The translations under genes and the position numbers were made by a program. This document shows, piece by piece, positions 8,951-17,946 of a DNA stretch of 64,000 nucleotides. Source of the stretch: Alphaproteobacteria bacterium (GTDB lineage: Bacteria > Pseudomonadota > Alphaproteobacteria > Micropepsales > Micropepsaceae). The notes under the pieces are model-generated. The model had not been told where the DNA came from. It saw only the letters and a program-made list of their open reading frames with translations, and searched no databases. Position 1 is the first letter of the stretch, and each line of letters starts with the position of its first letter. Location: assembly GCA_025350465.1 (NCBI GenBank), contig JANXXU010000005.1:1-64000 (forward strand), read 5' to 3'.

Positions 8951-10399
8951 TCATTTCCACGAGAGGCGGGCTAAGGCAGTCCGTGCAAAGGGATATCCGC
9001 CATAGCCGGCCACGAGCGCGCCGAGGACTAATGATGCGATCCCGCTTATCCCGGCATTTACTTCAAAGGCTGCAATCGCACACACACTCGCGCCCGCCAA
9101 CCACCAGCCGCCGATCCGCAAGAGCGTCGCTGAAGTTAGCTGCTTGTTCCAGACGGCAAACGCGGCTGCTGCAAGCGCCGCCAATGTTGCGACGACAACG
9201 TGCGAGCCGACATAAGCCCATGCGCCGTAGTCCCCCGCAAAGAGGAGTACGCCGCCCAGCAACAACAAGTGATAACCGGAGTATCCAATCCAGTAGGCAC
9301 GCTTTGCTCCGATGGCTAGCAGATATGCGGCAAAGGCCGACGCCAGAAGAAATGCAATGTCGCCTGCAAAATAGGCGCCGAGGTAAACATGGGCTCCCAA
9401 AAATTTCGATGTATAGGCAAGCGGGATGAGGATGGGTGCTGTGATCACGACTGTGACGCAACCTGAAGCCGCCAGACGCGCGCAGGTCTCAAGGGTGCGA
9501 GACAATTCAAGCCGCATCTCGGGCGTATCGCCTTGTGCGGCCGCTTTCGGATGCAGATGACCCCAGACGCCATTCATAATGAAAGGGCTTAGATATGCCG
9601 ACAGCGCCGTAACGACTTGCAAGAGGCCGTTCGCTGTCGCGCCACCCGCATGAGCAACGATGCTGGCTCTTGCCGACAATAGCGCAAAACTCCCAAGTAC
9701 CGTGGTGCTGAGCATCAACGCGGCATAGGACAAAAGAGGTTGAACATTTTCTCGTCGCCAGGAAAGGTTGGCAACGATTTGGCCGCCCACGGGCGTGCGT
9801 CCGACGAAACATGCGAAAGACGCAAAGAGCCCCGCCGCACTCAAGCATGCGGCGAATACTGCACCCTGAAGCCCAAACAACCAGATGGCGACGACGAATA
9901 CGACGGCATCCCAAACAGTCGCCGCAATGTTCGACCAGACATATAGGTCGAAGCGATCAATCGCGAAGGTGATGCTTTCCCACCAAACGGACGCCAAGGC
10001 GGCAAGAAAAGCGGCGGCAACGAGCGGCCACAGAACTATCGCGCCAAATCCGTTGTCAAAAATGGTCGAACGGATTTCAGCCTGTGAGGCCAAGAAAATG
10101 ACAAAGAGCACGACCGCATTCGTACAGACAATAAAGATGGCGGTCCCGACGATAGCGCCCGCGTCCTGCATGCGCCCGGACGCGACATGCGGTCTGCCCA
10201 AGTTGATGACACCTGTGGACAAAGTCATGGATATCGCTGCGATAAGCGCATTGTAGAATTGCAGCATCAAAGAGAGATATCCGACGCCGTCGACGCCCAA
10301 GAGCGTGGCAATGATTTTGATTTTGATAAGGCCAGCCGTAAGCTTGACAACGCTAAGGCTTCCACCCTGCAGGAGGCGCCATCGAAAACCGCCACTCAC
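8951..10399 (-). CDS. Wzx-type polysaccharide flippase (MOP superfamily)
   Basis: This 482 aa protein is hydrophobic throughout, with about 12-14 predicted membrane segments and short polar loops. It begins with a basic segment (MSGGFRWRLLQGGSLSVVKL) before the first helix, as in Wzx/RfbX flippases. Its expected role is to translocate the undecaprenyl-linked repeat unit to the periplasmic face for polymerisation. It runs opposite to the sugar transferase gene, ending five bases from it, and diverges from the aminotransferase gene across a 121-base spacer. Wzx sequences diverge strongly, so the assignment rests on topology and context. Confidence 0.85.
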   Translation of the reverse strand: MSGGFRWRLLQGGSLSVVKLTAGLIKIKIIATLLGVDGVGYLSLMLQFYNALIAAISMTLSTGVINLGRPHVASGRMQDAGAIVGTAIFIVCTNAVVLFVIFLASQAEIRSTIFDNGFGAIVLWPLVAAAFLAALASVWWESITFAIDRFDLYVWSNIAATVWDAVVFVVAIWLFGLQGAVFAACLSAAGLFASFACFVGRTPVGGQIVANLSWRRENVQPLLSYAALMLSTTVLGSFALLSARASIVAHAGGATANGLLQVVTALSAYLSPFIMNGVWGHLHPKAAAQGDTPEMRLELSRTLETCARLAASGCVTVVITAPILIPLAYTSKFLGAHVYLGAYFAGDIAFLLASAFAAYLLAIGAKRAYWIGYSGYHLLLLGGVLLFAGDYGAWAYVGSHVVVATLAALAAAAFAVWNKQLTSATLLRIGGWWLAGASVCAIAAFEVNAGISGIASLVLGALVAGYGGYPFARTALARLSWK

Positions 10400-10520
10400 G
10401 ATGAAATGCTCCGCACGCCGACCCGTCGCTCGTAAATGCTACAATTGATTCTCGCGAGTCCCCGTGGCTCACGATGGCGTCGATTCAATCTGGATATCAC
10501 ATTTTTGCACTAGGTGAGAA

Positions 10521-11762
10521 ATGTCGAAAGCTTCCGCGCTCGGACTCGCTCGAAACACTTCTATTATTTCAAACACGCTGGCGATCGAGGGCGGCAGGCC
10601 GATACGTGACAGTTACCTCGTCTTCGGAAAACCGATGATTACCGAGGATGACAAGGCCGCGGTGATGAGCACACTCGATTCCGCATGGATAGGCACCGGC
10701 CCGAGGGCTGCCGAGTTTCAAAAACTCATCTCCGGTTATTGCAACAGCCCCTACGCCGTGGCGACGAACTCCTGCACGGCGGCGCTGCATTTGTCGTTGA
10801 TCGGTGCGGGTGTGCAGCCTGGAGACGAAGTCATCGTGACACCTTTGACGTTTTGTGCGACGGCCAACGTCATTGTGCACTGCGGCGCGACACCTGTGTT
10901 CGTCGATTGCGAACGAGCTACGCAGAATATCAACTGGCACAAAATCGAACAGAAGATCACGAGGAAAACGAAAGCAATTATCTGCGTCGATATGGCGGGG
11001 CGGCCGTGCGATCTTGACGAAATTATGGAGATCGCAACGCGCAACAAGGTCATGTTGATCGAGGATGCTGCGCACGCGCTAGGCGCCGAGTACAAGGGTC
11101 GCAAAGTTGGGTCCATCGCGCCACTCAGCTGCTTCAGCTTTTATGTGACAAAGAACCTGACGACCGGCGAAGGCGGAATGGTGATGACCGCCGATGAGGA
11201 GCTGGCCAAAAAGATCGCCATCTATTCGCTGCACGGTCTCAGCGCGGATGCGTGGAAACGGTATTCGGACGTGGGATTTAAGCACTACTCCGTTCAGGTG
11301 CCCGGATACAAATACAACCTCACCGACATGCAGGCCGCGCTTGGCATTTCACAATTCAAGCGCATTGAGGCCATGCAAGCGCGGCGCAAGACGATTTGGA
11401 ACATCTACCAAGAGGCTCTTGCCGGCTTGCCCATATTTTGCCCAGCCGAACCTTCACCCGACACGAAACATGCCTATCATCTGTATACGGTCCATCTGGA
11501 TCTGGATCGCCTGGTTGCCGGGCGCGATGAGATTCAGGCGGCATTGCACAAAGAAAATATCGGAACCGGCATCCATTATACGGCGGTGCACAACCACGAC
11601 TATTACGCCCGGACGTTTGGCTACAAACCATCGGATTTTCCCGAAGCGAATTGGATCAGCGAGCGCACGCTATCGCTCCCGCTGGCTGCGAACCTTTCAG
11701 ACGCCGACGTTCAAAATGTGATCGATGCAGTCTCAAAAGTCGTGAACCACTTTGCGCGATGA
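10521..11762 (+). CDS. DegT/DnrJ/EryC1-family sugar aminotransferase (ArnB-like)
   Basis: This PLP-dependent enzyme should aminate a nucleotide-linked keto-sugar, using glutamate as donor. The PLP-binding lysine is K211 in FYVTKNLTTGEGGM, with the cofactor-contacting EDAAHALG at 181-188. The PGYKYNLTDMQAALG segment and IGTGIHYTAVHNHDYYA closely match the layout of ArnB, more so than WbpE-type members. Length is normal at 413 aa, and AGGTGAGAA precedes the ATG. No ArnA-like partner is present. The nearby GDP-mannose 4,6-dehydratase makes a 4-keto-6-deoxy sugar that a DegT enzyme could aminate, but the true substrate is not determined. The glycosyltransferase gene overlaps its stop by four bases. 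Confidence 0.9.
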   Translation: MSKASALGLARNTSIISNTLAIEGGRPIRDSYLVFGKPMITEDDKAAVMSTLDSAWIGTGPRAAEFQKLISGYCNSPYAVATNSCTAALHLSLIGAGVQPGDEVIVTPLTFCATANVIVHCGATPVFVDCERATQNINWHKIEQKITRKTKAIICVDMAGRPCDLDEIMEIATRNKVMLIEDAAHALGAEYKGRKVGSIAPLSCFSFYVTKNLTTGEGGMVMTADEELAKKIAIYSLHGLSADAWKRYSDVGFKHYSVQVPGYKYNLTDMQAALGISQFKRIEAMQARRKTIWNIYQEALAGLPIFCPAEPSPDTKHAYHLYTVHLDLDRLVAGRDEIQAALHKENIGTGIHYTAVHNHDYYARTFGYKPSDFPEANWISERTLSLPLAANLSDADVQNVIDAVSKVVNHFAR

Positions 11763-12925
11763 GCGTTACCGTCGCTCACTTTACCGACAAATACGGCGTC
11801 ACCGGCGAGAACTACATTTGCGAACAGGTTGCGATGCTCTCTCGCTATCGGGGAAAGCTTTTCGCCGAGCGGCGCGTGATTTCGAAATTTAATCCCGTTC
11901 CGGATGCCGTTTGCTTCGCCGCCGCTTTCAATCGTCCCGTTCTTAATCGGGCATATGAGGCAGTGACCAAACGCTTTGCTTCGAGCCTCTACGAAACGCT
12001 GCTGAATCGATTCTATGCGGAGAGATTGTCGGGGCTGGGGGCGGGCATCATTCACGCGCATTTTGGCACCACGGCGTGCAGAGTTCTGCCAATGAAGAGG
12101 AAACTGAACGTGCCGTTCATTGTTACGTTTTACGGCAACGACATCAGCGAAACATTGAGATCGCCCAGATGGGTGGGCCGTTATCAGAAATTGTTTGCGG
12201 AAGCGGACCGTTTTGTGGTGCTTTTTGATGAGGGGGTGGATCGGCTAAGTCGAATCGGGTGCCCTAGGGAAAAAATTGCAGTTTGGGATATCGGCATTCC
12301 AATTGCGGAATATCCTTACCAAGAGCGCAAGTTCTCGGGACCCACGCTCCAAATTCTGACGGCTGCGCGATTTGTCGAGAAGAAGGGGTATTGGGTGCTC
12401 TTGGAGGCGTTCGCGCGCTTATTCCGCCGGCGACCGAATATTCGTTTGAAGATCATTGGGTATGGCCCCCTTAGACCAGCCATCGTCGCAAAGATTGCCG
12501 AGCAGGGCTTAGCTGACGTGGTGACCCTCGTTGATACGGGCGGCAGGTCGGACTTCTTTGAGTTATTTAAGACGGCTCTGGTGGAAAGTCATATTTTCGT
12601 CCTTCCGTCCATCGTCGCACCGAATGGCGACGACGAAGGGGGGCCACCGGTCGTGATCACGAACGCGATGTCGAGTGGTCTTCCGATCGTAGCGACTGCG
12701 GTCGGCGGAATTACGCGCGCGATTGTGCATGAGCAGACGGGCTTGATCAGTGAGTCGGGGAGCGCGGATAGTCTGGAGCGGTCGATTGAGCGGTTGATTG
12801 TTGATCCCGGATGGGCGGTCCAGCTGGCGCGGAATGCGCGTCAGAGATGCGAAACCAACTTCGACTTGCACAGGCAGTTGCAAAAGCTGGAAGCGATATA
12901 TGACGACCTCGTTGCCCGGCGCTGA
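11759..12925 (+). CDS. Glycosyltransferase family 4
   Basis: The 388 aa protein has the two Rossmann-like halves of a GT-B glycosyltransferase. The N-terminal half includes GAGIIHAHFGTTACRVLP and IVTFYGNDIS, similar to colanic-acid WcaL-type enzymes. The C-terminal half has LTAARFVEKKGYWVLLEAF and an E-x7-E-like donor site in the DDEGGPPVVITNAMSSGLP region. It should add one sugar to the lipid-linked repeat unit at the cytoplasmic membrane face. The ATG at 11759 overlaps the aminotransferase stop (ATGA), which fixes the start and suggests translational coupling; the open frame extends further upstream inside the aminotransferase gene. Donor sugar is unknown. Confidence 0.9.
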   Translation: MSVTVAHFTDKYGVTGENYICEQVAMLSRYRGKLFAERRVISKFNPVPDAVCFAAAFNRPVLNRAYEAVTKRFASSLYETLLNRFYAERLSGLGAGIIHAHFGTTACRVLPMKRKLNVPFIVTFYGNDISETLRSPRWVGRYQKLFAEADRFVVLFDEGVDRLSRIGCPREKIAVWDIGIPIAEYPYQERKFSGPTLQILTAARFVEKKGYWVLLEAFARLFRRRPNIRLKIIGYGPLRPAIVAKIAEQGLADVVTLVDTGGRSDFFELFKTALVESHIFVLPSIVAPNGDDEGGPPVVITNAMSSGLPIVATAVGGITRAIVHEQTGLISESGSADSLERSIERLIVDPGWAVQLARNARQRCETNFDLHRQLQKLEAIYDDLVARR

Positions 12926-13748
12926 ACCTGATATTGAGCGGCTAAAATATGCCTATCGAGATAGACGGGCCGGGGGCGGATTTTGGGATTTTAGAACTTG
13001 GGGCCTTCTTGATGCTGGTGTGCAGTTCAATGAGGGTCAATTTCGAGACATGGTTGTCTCGACGTTGCGGGAGAACGGGCGGGACCAAAAGTGGATCGAG
13101 TCTGCCTCGGTCATCGAAGTCGGATGCGGTTGGGGCCGGAATCTTTATATTTTTCATGAACTCGGCTTCAGCCACGGGCAGATCGACGGAATCGATCTCA
13201 TGGAGCATTTTGTTGCTCATGGCCGGGAGATTTGTCCAAGCTTGAACATCAACGTTGGCAATGGGCTCTCCATCAACAAGCCGGAAAAGTCTTACGACAT
13301 CGTCTTGTTCCACACGGTGTTTTCATCGCTTCTTGACACCCGCTTGCATGGGGGTTTGTTGAGCGAAGCTTTGAGAGTGTTAAAGCCAGGGGGCTTGATC
13401 TTGATCTATGACATCGTTGAAGGATATCGCACTTCGCTGCTTGAAGATGAAAGGGGCAAGATCGAATACATTCGGCCTGTGGGCCAGGACACGTTGAGTG
13501 CATGCGCCGAGCGCATCGATTTGAAGCCTGTGAAATCGGTCGTGCTAGGTTTGACCCCAAGGATCCGAACATTGGTATTTAACGGGGTTACGAGCCCGAT
13601 CCGGCGTCGGCTCGGCTTTGCAAATCGTCCACGGAAATCATTCCTGACGCGGCGTGCGATTGCGTCCGTGTTGTCATTGATACCTGGACTTCGGAGCCAT
13701 TTCTTTTTGGTATTGGCGCCTGAAGGACCTGCTGATGCCGGATTGTAG
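12900..13748 (+). CDS. Class I SAM-dependent methyltransferase
   Basis: This 282 aa protein has a typical motif I, SVIEVGCGWGRNLYIF, near residues 75-90, and a downstream LKPGGLILIYDIVEGY segment (motif VI region). This is the methyltransferase type 11/12 fold. It starts at an ATG inside the last 26 bases of the glycosyltransferase gene, and its end overlaps the next methyltransferase by 14 bases, indicating tight co-translation. In polysaccharide clusters such enzymes usually O- or N-methylate a sugar or cap the chain end. Substrate and position cannot be read. Confidence 0.83.
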   Translation: MTTSLPGAEPDIERLKYAYRDRRAGGGFWDFRTWGLLDAGVQFNEGQFRDMVVSTLRENGRDQKWIESASVIEVGCGWGRNLYIFHELGFSHGQIDGIDLMEHFVAHGREICPSLNINVGNGLSINKPEKSYDIVLFHTVFSSLLDTRLHGGLLSEALRVLKPGGLILIYDIVEGYRTSLLEDERGKIEYIRPVGQDTLSACAERIDLKPVKSVVLGLTPRIRTLVFNGVTSPIRRRLGFANRPRKSFLTRRAIASVLSLIPGLRSHFFLVLAPEGPADAGL

Positions 13749-14505
13749 GCTATGTCATGAACTCGATGGCGAAATCTGTCGCGCTCATGCCGAGGCGAAA
13801 GCAACATTGAAGAGGCCGATTCCGCCGCCTCCGATCGGCGCCTGTATGATGCCGATCGTACGGAGCTATCTGAAACTAATCGAACCGAAACATCAGGTCT
13901 TGGAAATTGGCTGTGGTACCTGGTCGCCGATAAAGGACCAATCGGAACGTGTCGGGGCGGGCTATGAGGCCATAGATGTTCAAGAGCAGTACTATGGCGA
14001 GAATGTTGTCGCGACGCGCATCGAAAATCTGGCTGCGCTGTCATACGAAAACGACCGATTTGATATAGTCGTAGGCAATCAAACGATGGAGCATTGGGCA
14101 GAACACGGCTGCACAATGGAATGGGGTTTATACCAGTGTTTCCGCGTGCTGAAACCGGGCGGTACGTTGCTCCTCAATGTGCCGATTTACTTCCACGGAA
14201 CGAAGGATTTCTTGCACGGCCGGCTGGATCGGTTGAAAGCACTTTTCTCGCGATTTAGCGGCGATTGCGTATTCGAGTCCTGGGGACAAGACCCTGCGCC
14301 GTTGCCGCGATTTTACGCTCATCCCCGTTTCTGGGCACTCGAAAACCGGTCCGCATATATTTTAGATATCAGGGCGCGAAAGGACAAGGCGCTGCCGCGA
14401 AACGTTTCGAACCGTTTGGGCCTTCAGGGCAAGCTCGGCCAGTTGTTCCACTACTCTCTTGAATACAACGTCTATCGCTTACTGAAAAAGTCAGGCCTTA
14501 GATAG
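13735..14505 (+). CDS. Class I SAM-dependent methyltransferase with Cys-containing N-terminus
   Basis: The 256 aa protein carries motif I VLEIGCGTWSPI near residues 55-66 and a methyltransferase-11-type post-core CFRVLKPGGTLLLNVPIYFHG. The N-terminus, MPDCRLCHELDGEICRAHAEA, contains a CxxC and a further Cys, which might bind a metal or be structural. It overlaps the preceding methyltransferase by 14 bases and is the last gene of this plus-strand block, facing the minus-strand polymerase gene. Having two consecutive methyltransferases suggests two distinct methyl groups on the repeat unit. Substrate unknown. Confidence 0.82.
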   Translation: MPDCRLCHELDGEICRAHAEAKATLKRPIPPPPIGACMMPIVRSYLKLIEPKHQVLEIGCGTWSPIKDQSERVGAGYEAIDVQEQYYGENVVATRIENLAALSYENDRFDIVVGNQTMEHWAEHGCTMEWGLYQCFRVLKPGGTLLLNVPIYFHGTKDFLHGRLDRLKALFSRFSGDCVFESWGQDPAPLPRFYAHPRFWALENRSAYILDIRARKDKALPRNVSNRLGLQGKLGQLFHYSLEYNVYRLLKKSGLR

Positions 14506-14566
14506 TGGCAGCGGTTTCGAACGACTGACGGCCGGGTGAGAGAGAACAGGTCGCGCGCGATTGTTC

Positions 14567-15610
14567 TCATTGAAACAGAATTGATTTATACGGCAGATAA
14601 CATTTCTCAAAAAGAAGAGACATGTTCATCCACGATACAAAGAATATGAGAAGCCCGAAATATGGAATGGCACCATACAGCCGGGCGTATCTGTCTCCCC
14701 GATAAAGAGCGGAGAGCCGTTCCATTGCCACAAGCTGGAACGGCACAAGATAGTACCCAACTCTGTCCCCGATCACAGACGAATACAAAGCCAGCGGCAG
14801 GACAGCTACCATCAGGCAAGATGCCATAACGAAAAGTTGGTAATCGTCCGGAAACTTCTCCCGCCAACGGCGTCTTAGAAACAGAAAGAAAGCAATACCC
14901 ACTATTCCAAGTAGCGCGGCGCGAAACGGCGCGCCGGCCGCATCTCTAGCGCCATCACCATATCGATCAAGATAAAAGCCAAAGAGGGTTGAGAAGGCAT
15001 AGTATGCGCCTGGTGCCGCCAGTATGACGCAAAGCGCGACGGTCCAAACGGACAAACGCAACCGCACCAGCGGCGTCAAGCCTAGGAATACAAAGGCGCT
15101 CTGGTGAAACGTTCCACCAGCCAAAACAGCCGCCACGTATGAAAACTGTCTTCTCCCTCTATAGGCGTTGGTCGCCAGCATTATGAAACCGATTGCGATC
15201 GCCTGACGAACCGCCGACATCGGCATGTTCACTATCAGAACCGGGAAAGACAGCGCTACGACAGCGAGCGGGTTTTCCTGTGCCTTCGCAAAAAAGAATA
15301 GCCCGATGAAGAACAGCAACGCCCCCACGACATTTATATAGTAATAGTCGAGGTCAAGGTAGTGAGCGAAGATATTCAGAAGCAAGAACCCCGGCTCGCG
15401 AGAAGAAAGAATCTCACCGACGCTCTGTTGTTTCGTGATCTGAAAAATATTTAGATACCCGGTCCAATCGCAACCGACCTCCCATCGATATCCAACGAAA
15501 ACAAACAAAACTATGGATGCCGCGGCCAATAGGAGCGTGTTCTTCCTATTTCGGATTCTTCCGAAAGGTACGAGCAAACACAGCAGGATATAGACGGTTA
15601 CGTAGATCAC
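14567..15610 (-). CDS. EpsG-family membrane protein, probable polysaccharide polymerase (Wzy-like)
   Basis: This 347 aa protein has about ten membrane segments. The early motif LFVFVGYRWEVGCDWTGYLNIF matches the EpsG family, where an R-x(5-6)-D-W-x-x-Y signature sits after the first helices. EpsG proteins are thought to polymerise repeat units at the periplasmic face, as Wzy does. The coding sequence is markedly AT-richer than the flanking core genes. It lies 15 bases downstream of the stop of the glycosyltransferase read on the same strand, so it is the last gene of a minus-strand operon. Confidence 0.85.
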   Translation of the reverse strand: MIYVTVYILLCLLVPFGRIRNRKNTLLLAAASIVLFVFVGYRWEVGCDWTGYLNIFQITKQQSVGEILSSREPGFLLLNIFAHYLDLDYYYINVVGALLFFIGLFFFAKAQENPLAVVALSFPVLIVNMPMSAVRQAIAIGFIMLATNAYRGRRQFSYVAAVLAGGTFHQSAFVFLGLTPLVRLRLSVWTVALCVILAAPGAYYAFSTLFGFYLDRYGDGARDAAGAPFRAALLGIVGIAFFLFLRRRWREKFPDDYQLFVMASCLMVAVLPLALYSSVIGDRVGYYLVPFQLVAMERLSALYRGDRYARLYGAIPYFGLLIFFVSWMNMSLLFEKCYLPYKSILFQ

Positions 15611-15625
15611 GCTGCTGACATTGGT

Positions 15626-16708
15626 TTAGGCCGCTACCGATCGTAGGATTTCTGCGATGCGCGGCAGCTGGCTGTGCTGCGAGTACTCTTTCTCGACTAG
15701 GGCCCGCCCCGCCGCGCCCATTCGCGCGCGCAGGTCGGGATTTGCGATCAAAGTCGCCAGTGCTTGCGCCCACTCCCTTTCTGTGGATGCAAGGAAACCG
15801 TTTTCGCCATGCCTGACGATCTTGGAATTCACGCCAACTGGGGAGGCGATTACCGGGAGGCCGCATGCCATATACTGGATCAACTTGTAACCACATTTAC
15901 CGCGCGACCAAGGGTCATCTGTCAGCGGCATGATGCCGATGTCGAATTGTTGGATATCCTTGATTTCCGTGTTCAAGGTCCAATCGGCAAATTCAAATTG
16001 ATCTATCGTCCTGCTGTTCGCTCCCACACCAACTGCCCGAAACGAGATTTCATTCTTCGCCTGGAGATCACGGAGAATAGGAATTAGTGGCTTCACATAG
16101 GCCCATGTCGAAGGGGACCCAATCCAGCCGACGGTCACACGCGCCGGCCGTTCAGGGCTAAGAGTGTCGCGAGAACGATATATCTGAGTGTCCACGACCG
16201 TGGGCACGACGGCGCTATTTGGGCAATATTGTTCGGCGTAAGCCTTCAAATAGTCGTTGCCGCATGTTGCTGCTTTGGCTCGACGCAACAGCGGTTCTAA
16301 TTTTCGCCCTAGGACGCGTCGCACAAGCGGGTTCTTGTGAAGGTTATAAGTATGGAAAATCGCGTCGTCGCAATCGTAGACGATCGGTATTGTGTTGGGT
16401 AACAGCGGACGCTCCAAAAACCCGGGAACGTAGGGCAGCAGGTCGCATTGCACCCAGGCCACGTCAAAATTTTGCAGCGAAAGAAGTTGCCGGACGCGGC
16501 GAAAATACCCCTGCAACACTGACCATCCATGCATGCCGCGTTCGGCGGAAATTGATTTGACGTATTCGTTGGATAGCAGTGGCGCGAACTTCAACAGGAT
16601 ACCCTGAGTTTCGAGCGGTTGGCGATACTGAACCATTCTCTGCCGAGAGCTCGCAGCCAATTCGCCATACTTTGCCAGAGCCAAAACGCGCAGCTCACGT
16701 TCGCTCAT
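15626..16708 (-). CDS. Glycosyltransferase family 4
   Basis: The 360 aa protein has the GT-B layout. The N-terminal half includes VAWVQCDLLPYVPGFLERPLL and IVYDCDDAIFHTYN, the latter typical of a GT4 subgroup in capsule loci. The C-terminal half has VTVGWIGSPSTWAYVKPL and a donor-site region ending GYKLIQYMACGLPVIASPVG. Its role would be addition of one sugar in repeat-unit assembly. It shares a four-base overlap with the upstream glycosyltransferase gene, so the two are translationally coupled. The start at 16708 gives a normal N-terminal beta strand (RELRVLALAKYGELAASSR). Confidence 0.88.
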   Translation of the reverse strand: MSERELRVLALAKYGELAASSRQRMVQYRQPLETQGILLKFAPLLSNEYVKSISAERGMHGWSVLQGYFRRVRQLLSLQNFDVAWVQCDLLPYVPGFLERPLLPNTIPIVYDCDDAIFHTYNLHKNPLVRRVLGRKLEPLLRRAKAATCGNDYLKAYAEQYCPNSAVVPTVVDTQIYRSRDTLSPERPARVTVGWIGSPSTWAYVKPLIPILRDLQAKNEISFRAVGVGANSRTIDQFEFADWTLNTEIKDIQQFDIGIMPLTDDPWSRGKCGYKLIQYMACGLPVIASPVGVNSKIVRHGENGFLASTEREWAQALATLIANPDLRARMGAAGRALVEKEYSQHSQLPRIAEILRSVAA

Positions 16709-17946
16709 GATATCTCTCGAGCGCGAGTGGTTGCTTGGCGTTCAATCTCGCCGACATTGGTATTTGAGAGCTTGAGGTAGATGTCTCGATATCGTGTAAC
16801 CCCTGCTTCCAGCGAAAAGAGAGCGCGCGCGGTTTCGACACATCTGCGGGACGTCTCGGGATCGCGGACCAACTCGATCAATCGCTTCACGGATGCGCGC
16901 CGGTCGGTGTCAGAGAAATCGGTCAGCGCGACCCCGACGCGATTTCCTTCGAGAATCTCCGCCATGTCGCCCACTCGGTCGTTTCCCAGACACGGAACAC
17001 CGCAGGCCAGGTATTCAGCTAGTTTGGTCGGAGCGCTCGCGAGTTTTGAATATACTGGCTTGATAAGCGCCGCGCCCGCACTCATGCGTGCAATTAATTT
17101 CGGAACGTCAGCGTGCTGCGCGCTTGTGAGTTCAACGCGAGCCATGTCCATGTTACTGCGGGCCAGGCTATCAATAATGAGCTGATGGTCTGCCCGGCTG
17201 ACGATCAATAGTCTCGCGTTTGGTTCGTGCTCTCGCAATATCTTGAAGCATGCAACGACTTCGTCAAAGAGATACCAACTGCCAACCGACCCAAGATATC
17301 CGAGCGTAAAGACTGCCGGTTGTTCAGATCGGAGGAGTTTGAACAGATCAAGGTCCGCGCACGTTGGAATGACGTCTACCGGCGGCATGCGCCCCTGAAG
17401 ATAATCGAATTGAGATATTTCCACCTTGGAGGCGTGCGTCAGAGTCACCACTTGATCGGCCGCCCGAAAAAAGCGGCGTTCCAGCCATTTTGTAACGCGA
17501 TATAATCGGCTGTTGGCCGGCCAAATTCCGCCGTCCACTCGTTCATCCGCCCAGAAGCCACGGATGTCGAAAAGAAGCTTGGTGCCTGTCAGGCCGGCCA
17601 CGATTGATCCCATCATTGCGGGGACATAACTGCGGACGTGCAAGATCGCCGCTCGGTGTCGCACTGTTAGCCACAGCGCGACGCAGGTGCCGATCAATAT
17701 GTCAAAGGCTGTCGCTAAGACAGTCGGCCTCTTGTGGTAGGCAAGCGGTGTCCACGATATGCCGCTGGCGGCGGTCCGTGATCGCATCGCGGACATTCGA
17801 GCGCGGTCCGCCCGGTCTGCTTTCTTTTCGAAACTGATCAGGTGGATATCGAAATCGCTGGCCAGGTGCTGCAGATAAGCAAGCACCTGGGATTGCCCCA
17901 GGGGCTCGAGCATCCCGTCGTAGGATAGGTATATTATTCGTATCAT
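16705..17946 (-). CDS. Glycosyltransferase family 4
   Basis: At 413 aa this is a full-length GT-B enzyme. The N-terminus IIYLSYDGMLEPLGQSQVLAYLQHL is characteristic of one GT4 subgroup. It is followed by ILHVRSYVPAMMGSIVAGLTGTKLLFDIRGFWADERVDGG, and the C-terminal domain begins VFTLGYLGSVGSWYLFDE. The donor-binding part ends PTKLAEYLACGVPCLGNDRVGDM. Both ends overlap neighbours by four bases, placing it in the middle of a minus-strand glycosyltransferase operon. Donor and acceptor are unknown. Confidence 0.89.
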   Translation of the reverse strand: MIRIIYLSYDGMLEPLGQSQVLAYLQHLASDFDIHLISFEKKADRADRARMSAMRSRTAASGISWTPLAYHKRPTVLATAFDILIGTCVALWLTVRHRAAILHVRSYVPAMMGSIVAGLTGTKLLFDIRGFWADERVDGGIWPANSRLYRVTKWLERRFFRAADQVVTLTHASKVEISQFDYLQGRMPPVDVIPTCADLDLFKLLRSEQPAVFTLGYLGSVGSWYLFDEVVACFKILREHEPNARLLIVSRADHQLIIDSLARSNMDMARVELTSAQHADVPKLIARMSAGAALIKPVYSKLASAPTKLAEYLACGVPCLGNDRVGDMAEILEGNRVGVALTDFSDTDRRASVKRLIELVRDPETSRRCVETARALFSLEAGVTRYRDIYLKLSNTNVGEIERQATTRAREIS

